NCBI RefSeq assembly: GCF_001426745.1
Contig: NZ_LMFI01000001.1
Location: forward strand, 596,000-659,999
Direction: 5' to 3'
Source: Nocardioides sp. Root140
Lineage (GTDB): Bacteria > Actinomycetota > Actinomycetes > Propionibacteriales > Nocardioidaceae
DNA: 64,000 bases
The notes under the pieces were generated by a model. That model searched no databases. It had not been told where the DNA came from and saw only the letters and a list, made by a program, of their open reading frames with translations. Position 1 is the stretch's first letter. Each line of letters starts with the position of its first letter. Shown here piece by piece: positions 39,812 through 49,027 of the stretch. The position numbers and the translations under genes were made by a program.

Positions 39812-39935
39812 GCTGGATCGCAGGACGAGGTCTCGAGCCCGCTCCCTGACTGTCATCTGGGGTCACTTCCCCGATTCCAGACGACAACTTCCCCCTTCGA
39901 GGGGAGCGGGCAGGGACCTGGCCCTGCGATCCAGC
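39812..39935 (+). ncRNA. structured leader between mraZ and rsmH, mraW RNA motif-like
   Basis: Outer stem GCTGGATCGCAGG (39812-39824) pairs exactly with CCTGCGATCCAGC (39923-39935). Inside, 39851-39860 pairs with 39877-39886 (9 of 10) and its loop has ACTTCCCCG; a second CTTCCCC (39888-39894) precedes a CCCC-TTCGA-GGGG hairpin. Repeated CTTCCCC in hairpin loops upstream of mraW is, as I remember it, the mark of the actinobacterial mraW RNA motif. Regulatory mechanism unknown. Confidence 0.55.
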
Positions 39936-39983
39936 ACCCGCAGCACCAGCACCACACGCAATCAATGAGCCAGGGGTCGAACC

Positions 39984-40130
39984 ATGAGCATGAGTGTCAG
40001 CGGCACGCCGCACGCGACACCTCGGGTGCGCGACCGGGCCCGCGACGTGGTCGCGTTGATGGCCTTCTCCGCCGGGGTCTCGGTGACCCTGACCGTCGCG
40101 CTCCTACTCCTGATGTCACTCGGTCGGTAG
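39984..40130 (+). CDS. 48-aa single-span membrane protein between mraZ and rsmH
   Basis: Starts MSMSVSGTPHATPRVRDRAR and continues into one hydrophobic helix (ALMAFSAGVSVTLTVALLLL), ending MSLGR. It lies 12 nt upstream of rsmH in the same direction. Small membrane genes at this spot are seen in other actinobacteria; the basic N-terminus would be cytoplasmic. Function unknown, though the place in the operon suggests a division or cell wall role. Confidence 0.65.
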   Translation: MSMSVSGTPHATPRVRDRARDVVALMAFSAGVSVTLTVALLLLMSLGR

Positions 40131-40142
40131 GCCAGGGATTCC

Positions 40143-41105
40143 ATGACCAGCCCCCGCCACGTCCCGGTCCTCCTGGATCGGGTCGTCGCTCTGATGTCGC
40201 CTTCCCTCGATCGGCCCGGCGCCACGTTCATCGACGCCACCCTCGGCCTCGGCGGACACAGCGAGGCCGTGCTCGAGGCCTGCCCGCAGGCCCGGTTGCT
40301 CGGCATCGACCGCGACCCCAACGCCCTGGCCATGGCCGGTGAGCGACTCGCGCCGTACGGCGACCGGGTGACGCTCGTGCACGCCGTGTACGACGAGATC
40401 CCGCGGGTGCTCGACGAGCAGGGACTGGACCATGTCGACGCGGTGCTCTTCGACCTCGGGGTCTCCTCGATGCAGCTCGACGTCCGGGAGCGCGGCTTCG
40501 CCTACGCCCAGGACGCGCCGCTCGACATGCGGATGAACGACACCGAGGGCCCCACCGCCGCAGACGTGCTCAACACCTACCCGGTGGAGGAGTTGACCCG
40601 CATCCTGCGCGACTACGGCGAGGAGAAGTTCGCCCGCCGGATCGCCCAGCACATCGTGCGCGAGCGCGAGAAGGAGCCGTTCACGACCTCGGCCCGACTC
40701 GTCGAGCTGCTGTACACCGCGATTCCGGCACCTGCCCGGCGGACCGGCGGACACCCCGCGAAGCGCACCTTCCAGGGCCTGCGCATCGAGGTCAACGACG
40801 AGCTGAACGTGCTGCGCCGTGCCATTCCGGCCGCGATCGACGCGGTGGGAGTGGGCGGTCGCGTGGTCGTCGAGGCCTACCACTCGCTGGAGGACCGGCT
40901 GGTCAAGCACGCGTTCACGGCGGCCACCAGCACCGACGTACCGCCGGACATGCCGTTCGTCCCCGCCGGCCACGAGCCCACCTTCCGGACCGTCACCCGC
41001 GGCGCCGAGAAGGCCCGTGAGCCCGAGCTCTCCGACAACCCGCGGGCCGCATCGGTCCGCCTTCGTGCCATAGAACGACTTCGAGACACAGGAGCCTCCT
41101 CATGA
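40143..41105 (+). CDS. rsmH: 16S rRNA (cytosine1402-N4)-methyltransferase
   Basis: 320 residues; methylates C1402 in the ribosomal P site with SAM. Signatures: [89 protein letters not shown] and [14 protein letters not shown]. Full length. Followed by the FtsL-like gene with a 4-nt ATGA overlap. Confidence 0.97.
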   Translation: MTSPRHVPVLLDRVVALMSPSLDRPGATFIDATLGLGGHSEAVLEACPQARLLGIDRDPNALAMAGERLAPYGDRVTLVHAVYDEIPRVLDEQGLDHVDAVLFDLGVSSMQLDVRERGFAYAQDAPLDMRMNDTEGPTAADVLNTYPVEELTRILRDYGEEKFARRIAQHIVREREKEPFTTSARLVELLYTAIPAPARRTGGHPAKRTFQGLRIEVNDELNVLRRAIPAAIDAVGVGGRVVVEAYHSLEDRLVKHAFTAATSTDVPPDMPFVPAGHEPTFRTVTRGAEKAREPELSDNPRAASVRLRAIERLRDTGASS

Positions 41106-41683
41106 GCAGCCCTCTTCCCCAGAGCCGGGTTCGTGTCCAACGCATTGCCGAGGCCGCGGTCGAGCGCGCCCGTCTCAGCGTCGTACCCCGGCTGCGCACC
41201 CGCACCCCGCGGGTGCCGTTCGTCACCCTGGTCAGCCTCCTGCTGGTGGCCGGCGTGGTGGGGCTCCTGATGTTCAACACCAACATGCAGCAGAACTCGT
41301 TCGCCGCCACCGACCTCGAGCAGCAGGCCAGCGAGCTCACCGCCCGCGAGCAGGGACTCCAGATGGAGCTGGAGGAGCTGCGCGCGCCCCAGCGCCTGGC
41401 CGAGGAGGCCCAGCGCTACGGCATGGTGCCGGCGATGAATCCCGCGTTCATCAAGCTGCAGGACGGCAAGGTGATCGGCAACCCGATCCCGGCCTCGGCC
41501 GCCGACGCGTACGACGTGCGCCCGCCCGAGGCCCGCAAGCCGAAGGCGCTCGACCCCGATCCGGTGATCATCAAGGTGAAGCGGAAGACCGCGGCGGAGC
41601 GGCGTGCCGAGGCAAAGCGGAACAACGGCTCGGGTAGGAATGACTCGTCGACCACCAGCCAGGGAGACGGGAGCACCCGTTGA
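41102..41683 (+). CDS. ftsL: FtsL-like cell division protein
   Basis: 193 residues: a basic cytoplasmic N-terminus of about 37 residues, one membrane helix ([19 protein letters not shown]), then a periplasmic coiled coil ([23 protein letters not shown]). The long charged C-terminal tail ([17 protein letters not shown]) is disordered. FtsL bridges FtsQ/B and FtsW/I. Sequence is weakly conserved, so the name rests on topology and position between rsmH and ftsI. Its TGA overlaps the TTG start of ftsI. Confidence 0.85.
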   Translation: MSSPLPQSRVRVQRIAEAAVERARLSVVPRLRTRTPRVPFVTLVSLLLVAGVVGLLMFNTNMQQNSFAATDLEQQASELTAREQGLQMELEELRAPQRLAEEAQRYGMVPAMNPAFIKLQDGKVIGNPIPASAADAYDVRPPEARKPKALDPDPVIIKVKRKTAAERRAEAKRNNGSGRNDSSTTSQGDGSTR

Positions 41684-43443
41684 GCCTTCGACCCCAGACC
41701 ACACGGGCACCGGCCCGCGGGTCCGCCCTGTTCCGGCTGCGGTTCGGCTTCGTGGTGATCGCGATGGTGCTCTCCGCGTTCGGTGCCCGGCTGCTCCAGC
41801 TCCAGGGCATCGACCCGCACGCGTACGCCGCGATGGCCGCACGCGAGGGTGTCCAGACCGTCGACCTGCCCGCCGCGCGCGGTGCCATCGTCGACCGCAA
41901 CGGGGTCGAGCTGGCCAGCACGGTCGACGGGTTGCGGATCATCGCCGACCCGCAGATGACCGAGGAGAACGCCGGACCGATCGCGTCCTACCTCTCCCAA
42001 GAGCTCGGCATCGACTACTTCGCGACGCTGGGCAGGCTCCGCAAGGACGACACCCGCTACCAGTACATCGCCCGGCGGGTGCCCTCCACCAAGGCCCGCC
42101 GGGTCGTCGACGCGCTCGAGGAGAAGGGCTACAAGGGACTCACCACCGAGCGTGACCCGATGCGCGACTATCCGGCCGACGACATCGCCGCGAACCTCAT
42201 CGGGTTCCTCGGCGAGGACGAGGCCCTGGCCGGTTTCGAGCGCACCTTCGACAAGCAGCTCTCCGGCGTCGACGGCGAGACCACCTACGAGGTGGGTGGC
42301 GGCAACCGCATCCCGCTCGGCACCAACAACACGGTCAAGCCGGTCGACGGGCAGGACCTCCAGCTCACCATCGAGCGCGACGTGCAGTTCTTCACCCAGC
42401 GGGTGCTGCGTGAGGCGGTCCGCGGCGCCAAGGCCGACTCGGGCACCGCGATCGCGATGAACGTCGAGACCGGCGAGATCCTCGCCGACGCCGACTACCC
42501 GTCGTACAACGCGAACGAGCCGCTGGAGTCGCCGAAGCGCAACCTCGGCTCACGGGCCACCAGCGACCCCTACGAGCCCGGTTCGGTGGAGAAGGTGCTC
42601 ACCTTCGCCTCACTGATCGACGCCGGCAAGATCACCCCGCGCACGCCGATCACCGTGCCCCCGGTCCTCGAGAGCCAGGGCGCGCCGATCCACGACCACT
42701 GGGACCACGAGACGATCCACCTGACCGCCGCCGGCGCACTGTCGAAGTCCTCCAACATCGGCACCGCCCTGTCCGCGCGCCAGTTCACCCCGGAGCAGCT
42801 GCACGCCTACCTGACCGCGTTCGGCCTCGGCCAGCGCACGAACATCGGGGTGCGTGGCGAGAGCGGCGGCCGGCTCCCCGACCCCTCCACGTGGGGGCAG
42901 CTCGGCCAGGACAACATCGCGTTCGGCCAGGGCCTGAGCGTGAACGCCGTCCAGATGGCGGCGGCGGTCAACACCATCGCCAACGGCGGCATCCACGTCG
43001 ACCCCAACATCATCAAGGGCTCGGCGGTCACCGACGACGGTACGAAGGTCGGCACCTCCACCTCGACCACCCGCCGCGTCGTCAGCGAGGACGCCGCACG
43101 GCAGACCTCCGAGATGATGGAGCTGGTCACCGACCCGGTGGACGGCATCGCGCCGACCAGCGCCATCACCGGCTACCGGGTGGCCGGCAAGACCGGAACC
43201 GCCCAGCGCGTCGGCAAGGAGTGCGCCTGCTACGACGGCACTTTCACCGTCTCGTTCGGCGGGTTCGCCCCCGCCGACGCCCCGCGCTTCACCGTCTACG
43301 TCGTCATCCAGAACCCGCGCAACGGCCAGGGCGGTGGCGCGGCCGCCGGCCCGGTGTTCCGCAAGGTGATGACCTACCTGCTGCGCAAGTACGGCGTCGC
43401 ACCCACCGGCACCAGCCCCACCACACTCCCGGTCGAGTGGTGA
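41680..43443 (+). CDS. ftsI: septal peptidoglycan transpeptidase (PBP3/FtsI class B PBP)
   Basis: 587 residues. One N-terminal helix (LRFGFVVIAMVLSAFGARLL), PBP dimer/pedestal domain, and transpeptidase domain with Ser302 in GSVEK (SxxK), SSN in LSKSSNIG, and KTGT at Lys504 (VAGKTGTAQRV). The start is TTG 41680, overlapping the ftsL TGA (TTGA), with GGGAGACGGGAG upstream. Makes septal crosslinks together with FtsW. Confidence 0.95.
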   Translation: MSLRPQTTRAPARGSALFRLRFGFVVIAMVLSAFGARLLQLQGIDPHAYAAMAAREGVQTVDLPAARGAIVDRNGVELASTVDGLRIIADPQMTEENAGPIASYLSQELGIDYFATLGRLRKDDTRYQYIARRVPSTKARRVVDALEEKGYKGLTTERDPMRDYPADDIAANLIGFLGEDEALAGFERTFDKQLSGVDGETTYEVGGGNRIPLGTNNTVKPVDGQDLQLTIERDVQFFTQRVLREAVRGAKADSGTAIAMNVETGEILADADYPSYNANEPLESPKRNLGSRATSDPYEPGSVEKVLTFASLIDAGKITPRTPITVPPVLESQGAPIHDHWDHETIHLTAAGALSKSSNIGTALSARQFTPEQLHAYLTAFGLGQRTNIGVRGESGGRLPDPSTWGQLGQDNIAFGQGLSVNAVQMAAAVNTIANGGIHVDPNIIKGSAVTDDGTKVGTSTSTTRRVVSEDAARQTSEMMELVTDPVDGIAPTSAITGYRVAGKTGTAQRVGKECACYDGTFTVSFGGFAPADAPRFTVYVVIQNPRNGQGGGAAAGPVFRKVMTYLLRKYGVAPTGTSPTTLPVEW

Positions 43444-43486
43444 CCTGCGACGGTGACGTCGCGGAGGGCCGGCCAGCGCTGCGCGA

Positions 43487-43492
43487 TAGCCT
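43487..43492 (+). promoter_or_regulatory. putative -10 element before murE (internal dcw promoter)
   Basis: TAGCCT with a 6-nt spacer to GTG 43499. This is the only clear gap (55 nt) between rsmH and ftsQ, so an internal leaderless promoter is plausible. Confidence 0.4.
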
Positions 43493-43498
43493 CGCGCC

Positions 43499-45004
43499 GT
43501 GGTGAGCGACAAGGAACTGAGGGCGACGCGGCCCGCTGAACCGCGACAGACCCCGCTGTCGGAGGTGGCCGGCTGGCTCGGCGTCGAGGCGACCGATCAG
43601 TCCGCGGTCACCGGCATCTCCCTGAGCTCCCACCGGGTCCTGCCCGGCGACCTCTACGCGGCCCTCCCCGGTGCGCGCGTCCACGGGGCGTCGTACGCCG
43701 CCGACGCGGTGGCGGCGGGTGCCGTGGCGGTGCTGACCGACGAGGCAGGGGGAGCGCTCCTGGCCGACCTCGACATCCCGGTGCTGATCGTCGACGAGCC
43801 GCGGGCCCGCCTCGGTCGGCTGGCCGCCCGCCTGCACGACGAGCCCGCCCGGAGCATGCGGATGATCGCGGTCACCGGCACCCAGGGCAAGACCACCACC
43901 ACGCGCCTCGCCGAGGTGGCGCTGCAGGGCGCGGGCGTGCACGCGGCGGTGATCGGCACCGTCGGCACGCGCGTCGACGGTGACGAGATCAAGACCTCGT
44001 TGACCACGCCGGAGGCGCCCGACCTGCACGGCCTGTTCGCGATGATGCGCGAACGCGGGGTCGAGGCCTGCGCGATGGAGGTCTCCAGCCACGCCCTCGT
44101 GATGGGGCGGGTCGACGGCGTCGTGTTCGACGTCGCGGTCTTCACGAACCTGGGTCGCGACCACCTCGACTTCCACCACGACGTGGAGAGCTACTTCGCC
44201 GCCAAGGCGTCGCTGTTCACGCCCGAACGTGCCCGCCTCGGCCTGGTCAACCTCGACGACGAGCACGGCCGACGCCTGCTCGCCGAGGCAACCATCCCGA
44301 TGCGCTCGTTCAGCCTCGTCGACCCGAAGGCCGACTGGCGGGCCGTCGACATCGACCTGGCCCCCGACGGCTCCTCGTTCACGGTGGTCGGCCCGGGCGA
44401 CCTACGTGTCCGCACGTCGGTGCCGATCCCCGGCGACTTCAACGTCGCCAACGCGCTCGCCGCGATCGCGGCCACCGCCGAGGTCGGGTACGACGTCACC
44501 ACGGTCGCCGGCGCGATGGCCCGGGGGAGCGGCGTGCCGGGACGGCTCGAGCAGGTGGCGGTGCCCCACGGCTACAGCGTGGTCGTCGACTACGCGCACA
44601 AACCGGACGCCGTCGAGGCCGCACTGCGCACCCTGCGGCCACTGACGGACGGGCAGCTGATCATCGTGATCGGGGCCGGCGGCGACCGCGACACCGGCAA
44701 GCGACCCGTGATGGGCGAGATCGCCGCGCGGCTGGCCGACGTCGTGATCGTCACCGACGACAACCCACGCTCCGAGGATCCCGCGGCGATCCGGTCCGAG
44801 GTGCTGGCCGGCACGACAGCAGGCCCTGCCGAGGTGCTCGAGATCGGCAACCGCCGCGAGGCCATTCGCGAGGCACTGGCCCGGGCCCGCTTCGGCGACA
44901 TCGTGCTGGTCGCCGGCAAGGGCCACGAGACCGGCCAGGAGGTCGACGGAGTGGTGCACCCCTTCGACGACCGCGAGGTCGTCCGCGAAGAGGCCACCCG
45001 ATGA
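43499..45004 (+). CDS. murE: UDP-MurNAc-L-Ala-D-Glu: diaminopimelate ligase
   Basis: 501-aa Mur ligase that adds the third residue of the stem peptide. ATP loop VTGTQGKTTTTRLAEVAL, central-domain ACAMEVSSHALVMGRV, and the DNPR box at 421-424 that recognises diaminopimelate. Whether meso- or LL-DAP is used cannot be read from this; Nocardioides-type walls use LL-DAP (general knowledge). Start GTG 43499 or the adjacent GTG 43502. It ends in a 4-nt overlap with murF. Confidence 0.96.
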   Translation: MVSDKELRATRPAEPRQTPLSEVAGWLGVEATDQSAVTGISLSSHRVLPGDLYAALPGARVHGASYAADAVAAGAVAVLTDEAGGALLADLDIPVLIVDEPRARLGRLAARLHDEPARSMRMIAVTGTQGKTTTTRLAEVALQGAGVHAAVIGTVGTRVDGDEIKTSLTTPEAPDLHGLFAMMRERGVEACAMEVSSHALVMGRVDGVVFDVAVFTNLGRDHLDFHHDVESYFAAKASLFTPERARLGLVNLDDEHGRRLLAEATIPMRSFSLVDPKADWRAVDIDLAPDGSSFTVVGPGDLRVRTSVPIPGDFNVANALAAIAATAEVGYDVTTVAGAMARGSGVPGRLEQVAVPHGYSVVVDYAHKPDAVEAALRTLRPLTDGQLIIVIGAGGDRDTGKRPVMGEIAARLADVVIVTDDNPRSEDPAAIRSEVLAGTTAGPAEVLEIGNRREAIREALARARFGDIVLVAGKGHETGQEVDGVVHPFDDREVVREEATR

Positions 45005-46458
45005 TCGCCCTCACGCTGGCCCAGATCGCCGAAGCCGTCGACGGCGAGGTGGCCGGCGACCCCGCCGTGGTCGTCTCCGCCCCCGCCTTCCTCGACAGTC
45101 GGCAGGTCGAGCCCGGCGGACTCTTCGTCGCCGTCGTCGGCGAGCGGGTCGACGGCCACGACTACGCCGCCGGTGCGGTGGCGGCCGGTGCCGCTGCGGT
45201 CCTCGGCTCCCGGGCCACAGATGTGCCGACGGTCGTCGTCGCCGACCCGGTGGTCGCCCTGGGTCGGCTGGCCCGGCACGTGCTCGACGCGCTGCCCGGC
45301 CTCACCGTGCTCGCGATGACCGGCAGCCAGGGCAAGACCGGCACCAAGGACTACCTGGCCCAGGTGCTCGCCGCGGCCGGACCCACCGTGGCCACCCTCG
45401 GCAACCTCAACAACGAGCTCGGGGTGCCGCTGACCGCACTGCGGGCCACCACCGACACCCGGTTCCTGGTCGTCGAGATGGGTGCCCGGGGCATCGGCCA
45501 CATCACCTACCTCTGCGACGTCGCACCGCCCACGATCGCGGCCGTGCTCAACGTCGGGACCGCCCATGTGGGGGAGTTCGGCTCGCGCGAGGCGATCGCG
45601 GTGGCCAAGGGCGAGATCCTCGAAGCGCTGCCCGCCGACGGGGTCGCAGTGATCAACGCCGACGACGAGCTGACCTCCGTGATGGGCCCGCGCACGGCCG
45701 CCCGGGTGGTCCGCTTCGGGCTCTCCGGTGCCCCCGACGTCACCTGGCACGACACGACGTACGACGACCTCGACCGCGCGTCCGCCGTACTCGAAATCGC
45801 CGGTGAGCGGCATCCGGTCACCCTGCGCCAGACCGGGGAGCACCAGCTCCACAACGCAGCCGCCGCGGCGGCCATGGCCCACGCGGCAGGACTTTCGGCG
45901 GTCGACATCGCGACCGGGCTGTCCGCGGCGACCAGCCTGTCGCCGTGGCGCATGGAGCTGCACGAGCTGCCCGACGGACCGGTGGTCGTCAACGACGCCT
46001 ACAACGCCAACCCGGCCTCGATGCGCGCCGCGATCTCCGCACTGCTGGCCATTGCCGGGCGTCGCGGCGGGCGGAGCATCGCCGTGCTGGGGGAGATGCG
46101 CGAGCTCGGAGCCGGTGCCGAGGCCGACCACCGCGACCTCGGGGAGCATGCCGCCCGGGCCGGCGTCGACGTACTGCTCGTGGTCGGTGAGGGTGCCCGG
46201 GCCGTGCTCGAGGGAGCGGCGAACGTCACACCCGGCCCCTCCGCGGCGTTGTACGTCGCGGACCGGGCTGCCGCTCTGGCATGGTTGCGCGAGAACATGG
46301 TCGCCGACGACGTCGTGCTCGTGAAGGCCTCGCGCGGGGCGGCGCTCGAATGGATCGCGCAGCAGTTGGGCCCTAGAGTCACACGCCGGTCCTCACCGGA
46401 CCAGCCAGGACAGGACACCGGGCCGGAGCCCGAACACGTGGAGGAGAAGCAGGAATGA
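45001..46458 (+). CDS. murF: UDP-MurNAc-tripeptide: D-Ala-D-Ala ligase
   Basis: 485 residues. ATP loop AMTGSQGKTGTKDYLAQVLA, NLNNELGVPLTALR, VEMGARGIGHITYL, VVNDAYNANPASMRAAI in the C-terminal domain. Completes the UDP-MurNAc-pentapeptide. Its ATG overlaps the murE stop; its TGA overlaps the mraY ATG. The C-terminal tail after LGPRVT is a poorly conserved, Pro/Glu-rich extension. Confidence 0.96.
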   Translation: MIALTLAQIAEAVDGEVAGDPAVVVSAPAFLDSRQVEPGGLFVAVVGERVDGHDYAAGAVAAGAAAVLGSRATDVPTVVVADPVVALGRLARHVLDALPGLTVLAMTGSQGKTGTKDYLAQVLAAAGPTVATLGNLNNELGVPLTALRATTDTRFLVVEMGARGIGHITYLCDVAPPTIAAVLNVGTAHVGEFGSREAIAVAKGEILEALPADGVAVINADDELTSVMGPRTAARVVRFGLSGAPDVTWHDTTYDDLDRASAVLEIAGERHPVTLRQTGEHQLHNAAAAAAMAHAAGLSAVDIATGLSAATSLSPWRMELHELPDGPVVVNDAYNANPASMRAAISALLAIAGRRGGRSIAVLGEMRELGAGAEADHRDLGEHAARAGVDVLLVVGEGARAVLEGAANVTPGPSAALYVADRAAALAWLRENMVADDVVLVKASRGAALEWIAQQLGPRVTRRSSPDQPGQDTGPEPEHVEEKQE

Positions 46459-47567
46459 GAGCGATCCTGCTCAGTGGAGGGCTCGCGCTGCTGCTGTCCC
46501 TGATCGGCACCCGCTACGCGATCAAGGTGCTGTCGTCCAAGGGCTACGGCCAGGAGATCCGCGAGGACGGCCCGACCAGCCACCACACCAAGCGGGGCAC
46601 CCCGACCATGGGTGGCACCGTCATCATCTTCGCCAGCGTCATGGGCTACGCGTTCGCCAAGCTGGTCACCCAGGACCTGCCCTCGGCCTCCGCGCTGCTG
46701 CTGCTGTTCCTCTTCGTCGGGCTCGGCCTGGTCGGCTTCCTCGACGACTTCATCAAGATCTACAAGCAGCGCAACCTGGGCCTGCGCAGCAAGGCGAAGA
46801 TGATCGGGCAGACCCTGATCGCCCTCGTCTTCGGTGTGCTGGCGCTCTCTCCCTGGCTCGAGGACGACCGCGGACGCACGCCCGCCTCGACGCACATCTC
46901 GTTCATCCGCGACACCGGCTTCGTGCTGCCCTCGATCCTCGTGATCCTGCTGATCTGGGTGATCGTGACCGGCACCAGCAACGCGGTCAACCTCGCCGAC
47001 GGGCTCGACGGCCTGGCCGCGGGGGCGTCCGTGATGGTCTTCGGTGCCTACACGCTGGTCAACATCTGGCAGAACAACCAGTGGTGCGGGCAGAACGACA
47101 TCACCTACGGCCGCTGCTACGAGGTGCGTGACCCGCTCGACCTGGCCGTCATCGCCGCGGCCATCACCGGCGCCTGCTTCGGGTTCCTCTGGTGGAACGC
47201 CTCGCCGGCGCAGATCTTCATGGGCGACACCGGCTCCCTGGCCCTCGGCGGCGCCCTCGCCGGCCTGGCCATCCTGACCCGCACGGAGCTGCTGCTGCTG
47301 ATCGTCGGTGGGCTCTTCGTGGTGGAGACGCTCTCCGTGATCATCCAGGTGAGCGTCTTCAAGGTCAGCCGCGCCAGCGGCCTGTTCCGCTCGGTGTTCC
47401 GGGTCAAGGCCGGTCACCGGGTGTTCCGGATCGCGCCGATCCACCACCACTTCGAGATGATCGGCTGGGAGCAGGTCACCGTCGTGATCCGCTTCTGGAT
47501 CATCACCGGTCTCTGCGTCGCCACCGGCCTCGGCATCTTCTACGCCGAATGGGTGGCCGGCACGTGA
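46455..47567 (+). CDS. mraY: phospho-MurNAc-pentapeptide translocase
   Basis: 370-residue membrane enzyme with about ten helices that transfers phospho-MurNAc-pentapeptide to undecaprenyl phosphate (lipid I). Signatures: GTPTMGGTVI, GFLDDFIKIYKQRNLGLRSK with the catalytic Asp pair, SNAVNLADGLDGLAAG, FMGDTGSLALGGALA and RIAPIHHHFEMIGWEQ. Confidence 0.97.
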   Translation: MRAILLSGGLALLLSLIGTRYAIKVLSSKGYGQEIREDGPTSHHTKRGTPTMGGTVIIFASVMGYAFAKLVTQDLPSASALLLLFLFVGLGLVGFLDDFIKIYKQRNLGLRSKAKMIGQTLIALVFGVLALSPWLEDDRGRTPASTHISFIRDTGFVLPSILVILLIWVIVTGTSNAVNLADGLDGLAAGASVMVFGAYTLVNIWQNNQWCGQNDITYGRCYEVRDPLDLAVIAAAITGACFGFLWWNASPAQIFMGDTGSLALGGALAGLAILTRTELLLLIVGGLFVVETLSVIIQVSVFKVSRASGLFRSVFRVKAGHRVFRIAPIHHHFEMIGWEQVTVVIRFWIITGLCVATGLGIFYAEWVAGT

Positions 47568-49027
47568 ACCTCGACACCCTCGGCCGTCACGACTCCTGGC
47601 AGGGGGTCCGCGTGGCCGTCGCCGGGTTCGGCGTCTCCGGTTTCGCGGCCGCCGACAACCTGCTCTTCCTCGGTGCCACCGTGATCGCGATGGACGAGAA
47701 GCCCGACGGCAAGGAGGAGAAGGCCGAGCTGTTGCGCAGCCTCGGCGCCGACATCCGCCTGGGTGCGGGCACCACGGCCACCCTGCCCGACGACGTCGAC
47801 CTGCTGGTCACGTCGCCCGGATGGCGTCCGGACGCCCCACTGCTGGCCCAGGCGGGGGAGCGCGGCGTACCCGTCTGGGGCGAGGTCGAGCTGGCCTGGC
47901 GGCTGCGCGACCCCGCCCACGCGGCGCCCTGGCTGGCGGTGACCGGCACCAACGGCAAGACCACGACCGTGCAGATGCTCGACTCGATCCTGAAGGCGGC
48001 CGGGCTGCGCAGTGTCGCGGTCGGCAACGTCGGTCTGCCGATCGTGGAAGCCGTCATGGACCCTGAGCCGTACGACGTGTTCGCCGTCGAGCTCTCCAGC
48101 TTCCAGCTGCACTACACGTCGTCCATGCGGGCCGAGTCGTCGGTGGTGCTCAACCTCGCCGAGGACCACCTCGACTGGTACGACGGCGACGACCCGATGG
48201 CCGACTACGCCGCCGACAAGGGTCGCATCTACGAACACGTGCAGAAGGCCTGCGTCTACAACCTCGCCGACCCGGCCACGGAGGAGCTCGTCCGCGAGGC
48301 CGACGTCGAAGAAGGCGCCCGCGCGATCGGGTTCACCCTCGGCATGCCTGGCGTCGGGATGCTCGGGGTGGTCGAGGACATGCTGGTCGACCGGGCCTTC
48401 ATCGAGCAGCGCGGGAGCAGCGCCGCCGAGCTCTGCACGATCGCCGACCTCGCCTCGCCGGCGCCGCACTTCGTGGCCAACGCCCTCGCCGCCGCGGCCC
48501 TGGCCCGGGCGCACGGAGTCTCGCAGACCGCCGTCCGTGACGGGTTGCGCGCCTTCCGGCCAGACGGGCACCGCATCGCCCTGGTCGCCTTCCACGACGA
48601 GGTCGAATGGGTCGACGACTCGAAGGCGACCAACCCGCACGCCGCCGAGTCCTCGCTGCAGGCCTATGACCACGTGGTCTGGGTGGCTGGAGGGCTGGCC
48701 AAGGGGGCCCGGTTCGAGGACCTCGTGAAGAAGGTGCACCCGCGCCTGCGTGGCGTCGTACTCCTCGGAGCCGACCGCCATGTGATCGCCGACGCCCTTT
48801 CGCGACACGCACCGGATGTGCCCGTCATCGAGATCGGTGCCGGGGAGACTGGGGCGCAGGATTCACCCATGGACGAGGTGGTGGCTGCCGCCGTGGGCCT
48901 GGCTCAGCCGGGCGACACGGTGCTGCTGGCACCGGGCTGTGCCTCCATGGACATGTTCGCCAACTACGGCGAACGCGGAGACAGGTTTGCAGAGGCGGTT
49001 CACCGCCACGTCGCACGACAGGAATGA
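47564..49027 (+). CDS. murD: UDP-MurNAc-L-Ala: D-Glu ligase
   Basis: 487 residues. Uracil-binding N-terminal domain (VAVAGFGVSGFAAADNL), ATP loop AVTGTNGKTTTVQMLDSIL, AVELSSFQLHYT, LNLAEDHLDWY, and C-terminal FRPDGHRIALVAFHDEVEWVDDSKATNPHA (family: DDSKATN). The GTG start overlaps the mraY stop; the stop overlaps the ftsW ATG. Confidence 0.96.
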   Translation: MNLDTLGRHDSWQGVRVAVAGFGVSGFAAADNLLFLGATVIAMDEKPDGKEEKAELLRSLGADIRLGAGTTATLPDDVDLLVTSPGWRPDAPLLAQAGERGVPVWGEVELAWRLRDPAHAAPWLAVTGTNGKTTTVQMLDSILKAAGLRSVAVGNVGLPIVEAVMDPEPYDVFAVELSSFQLHYTSSMRAESSVVLNLAEDHLDWYDGDDPMADYAADKGRIYEHVQKACVYNLADPATEELVREADVEEGARAIGFTLGMPGVGMLGVVEDMLVDRAFIEQRGSSAAELCTIADLASPAPHFVANALAAAALARAHGVSQTAVRDGLRAFRPDGHRIALVAFHDEVEWVDDSKATNPHAAESSLQAYDHVVWVAGGLAKGARFEDLVKKVHPRLRGVVLLGADRHVIADALSRHAPDVPVIEIGAGETGAQDSPMDEVVAAAVGLAQPGDTVLLAPGCASMDMFANYGERGDRFAEAVHRHVARQE

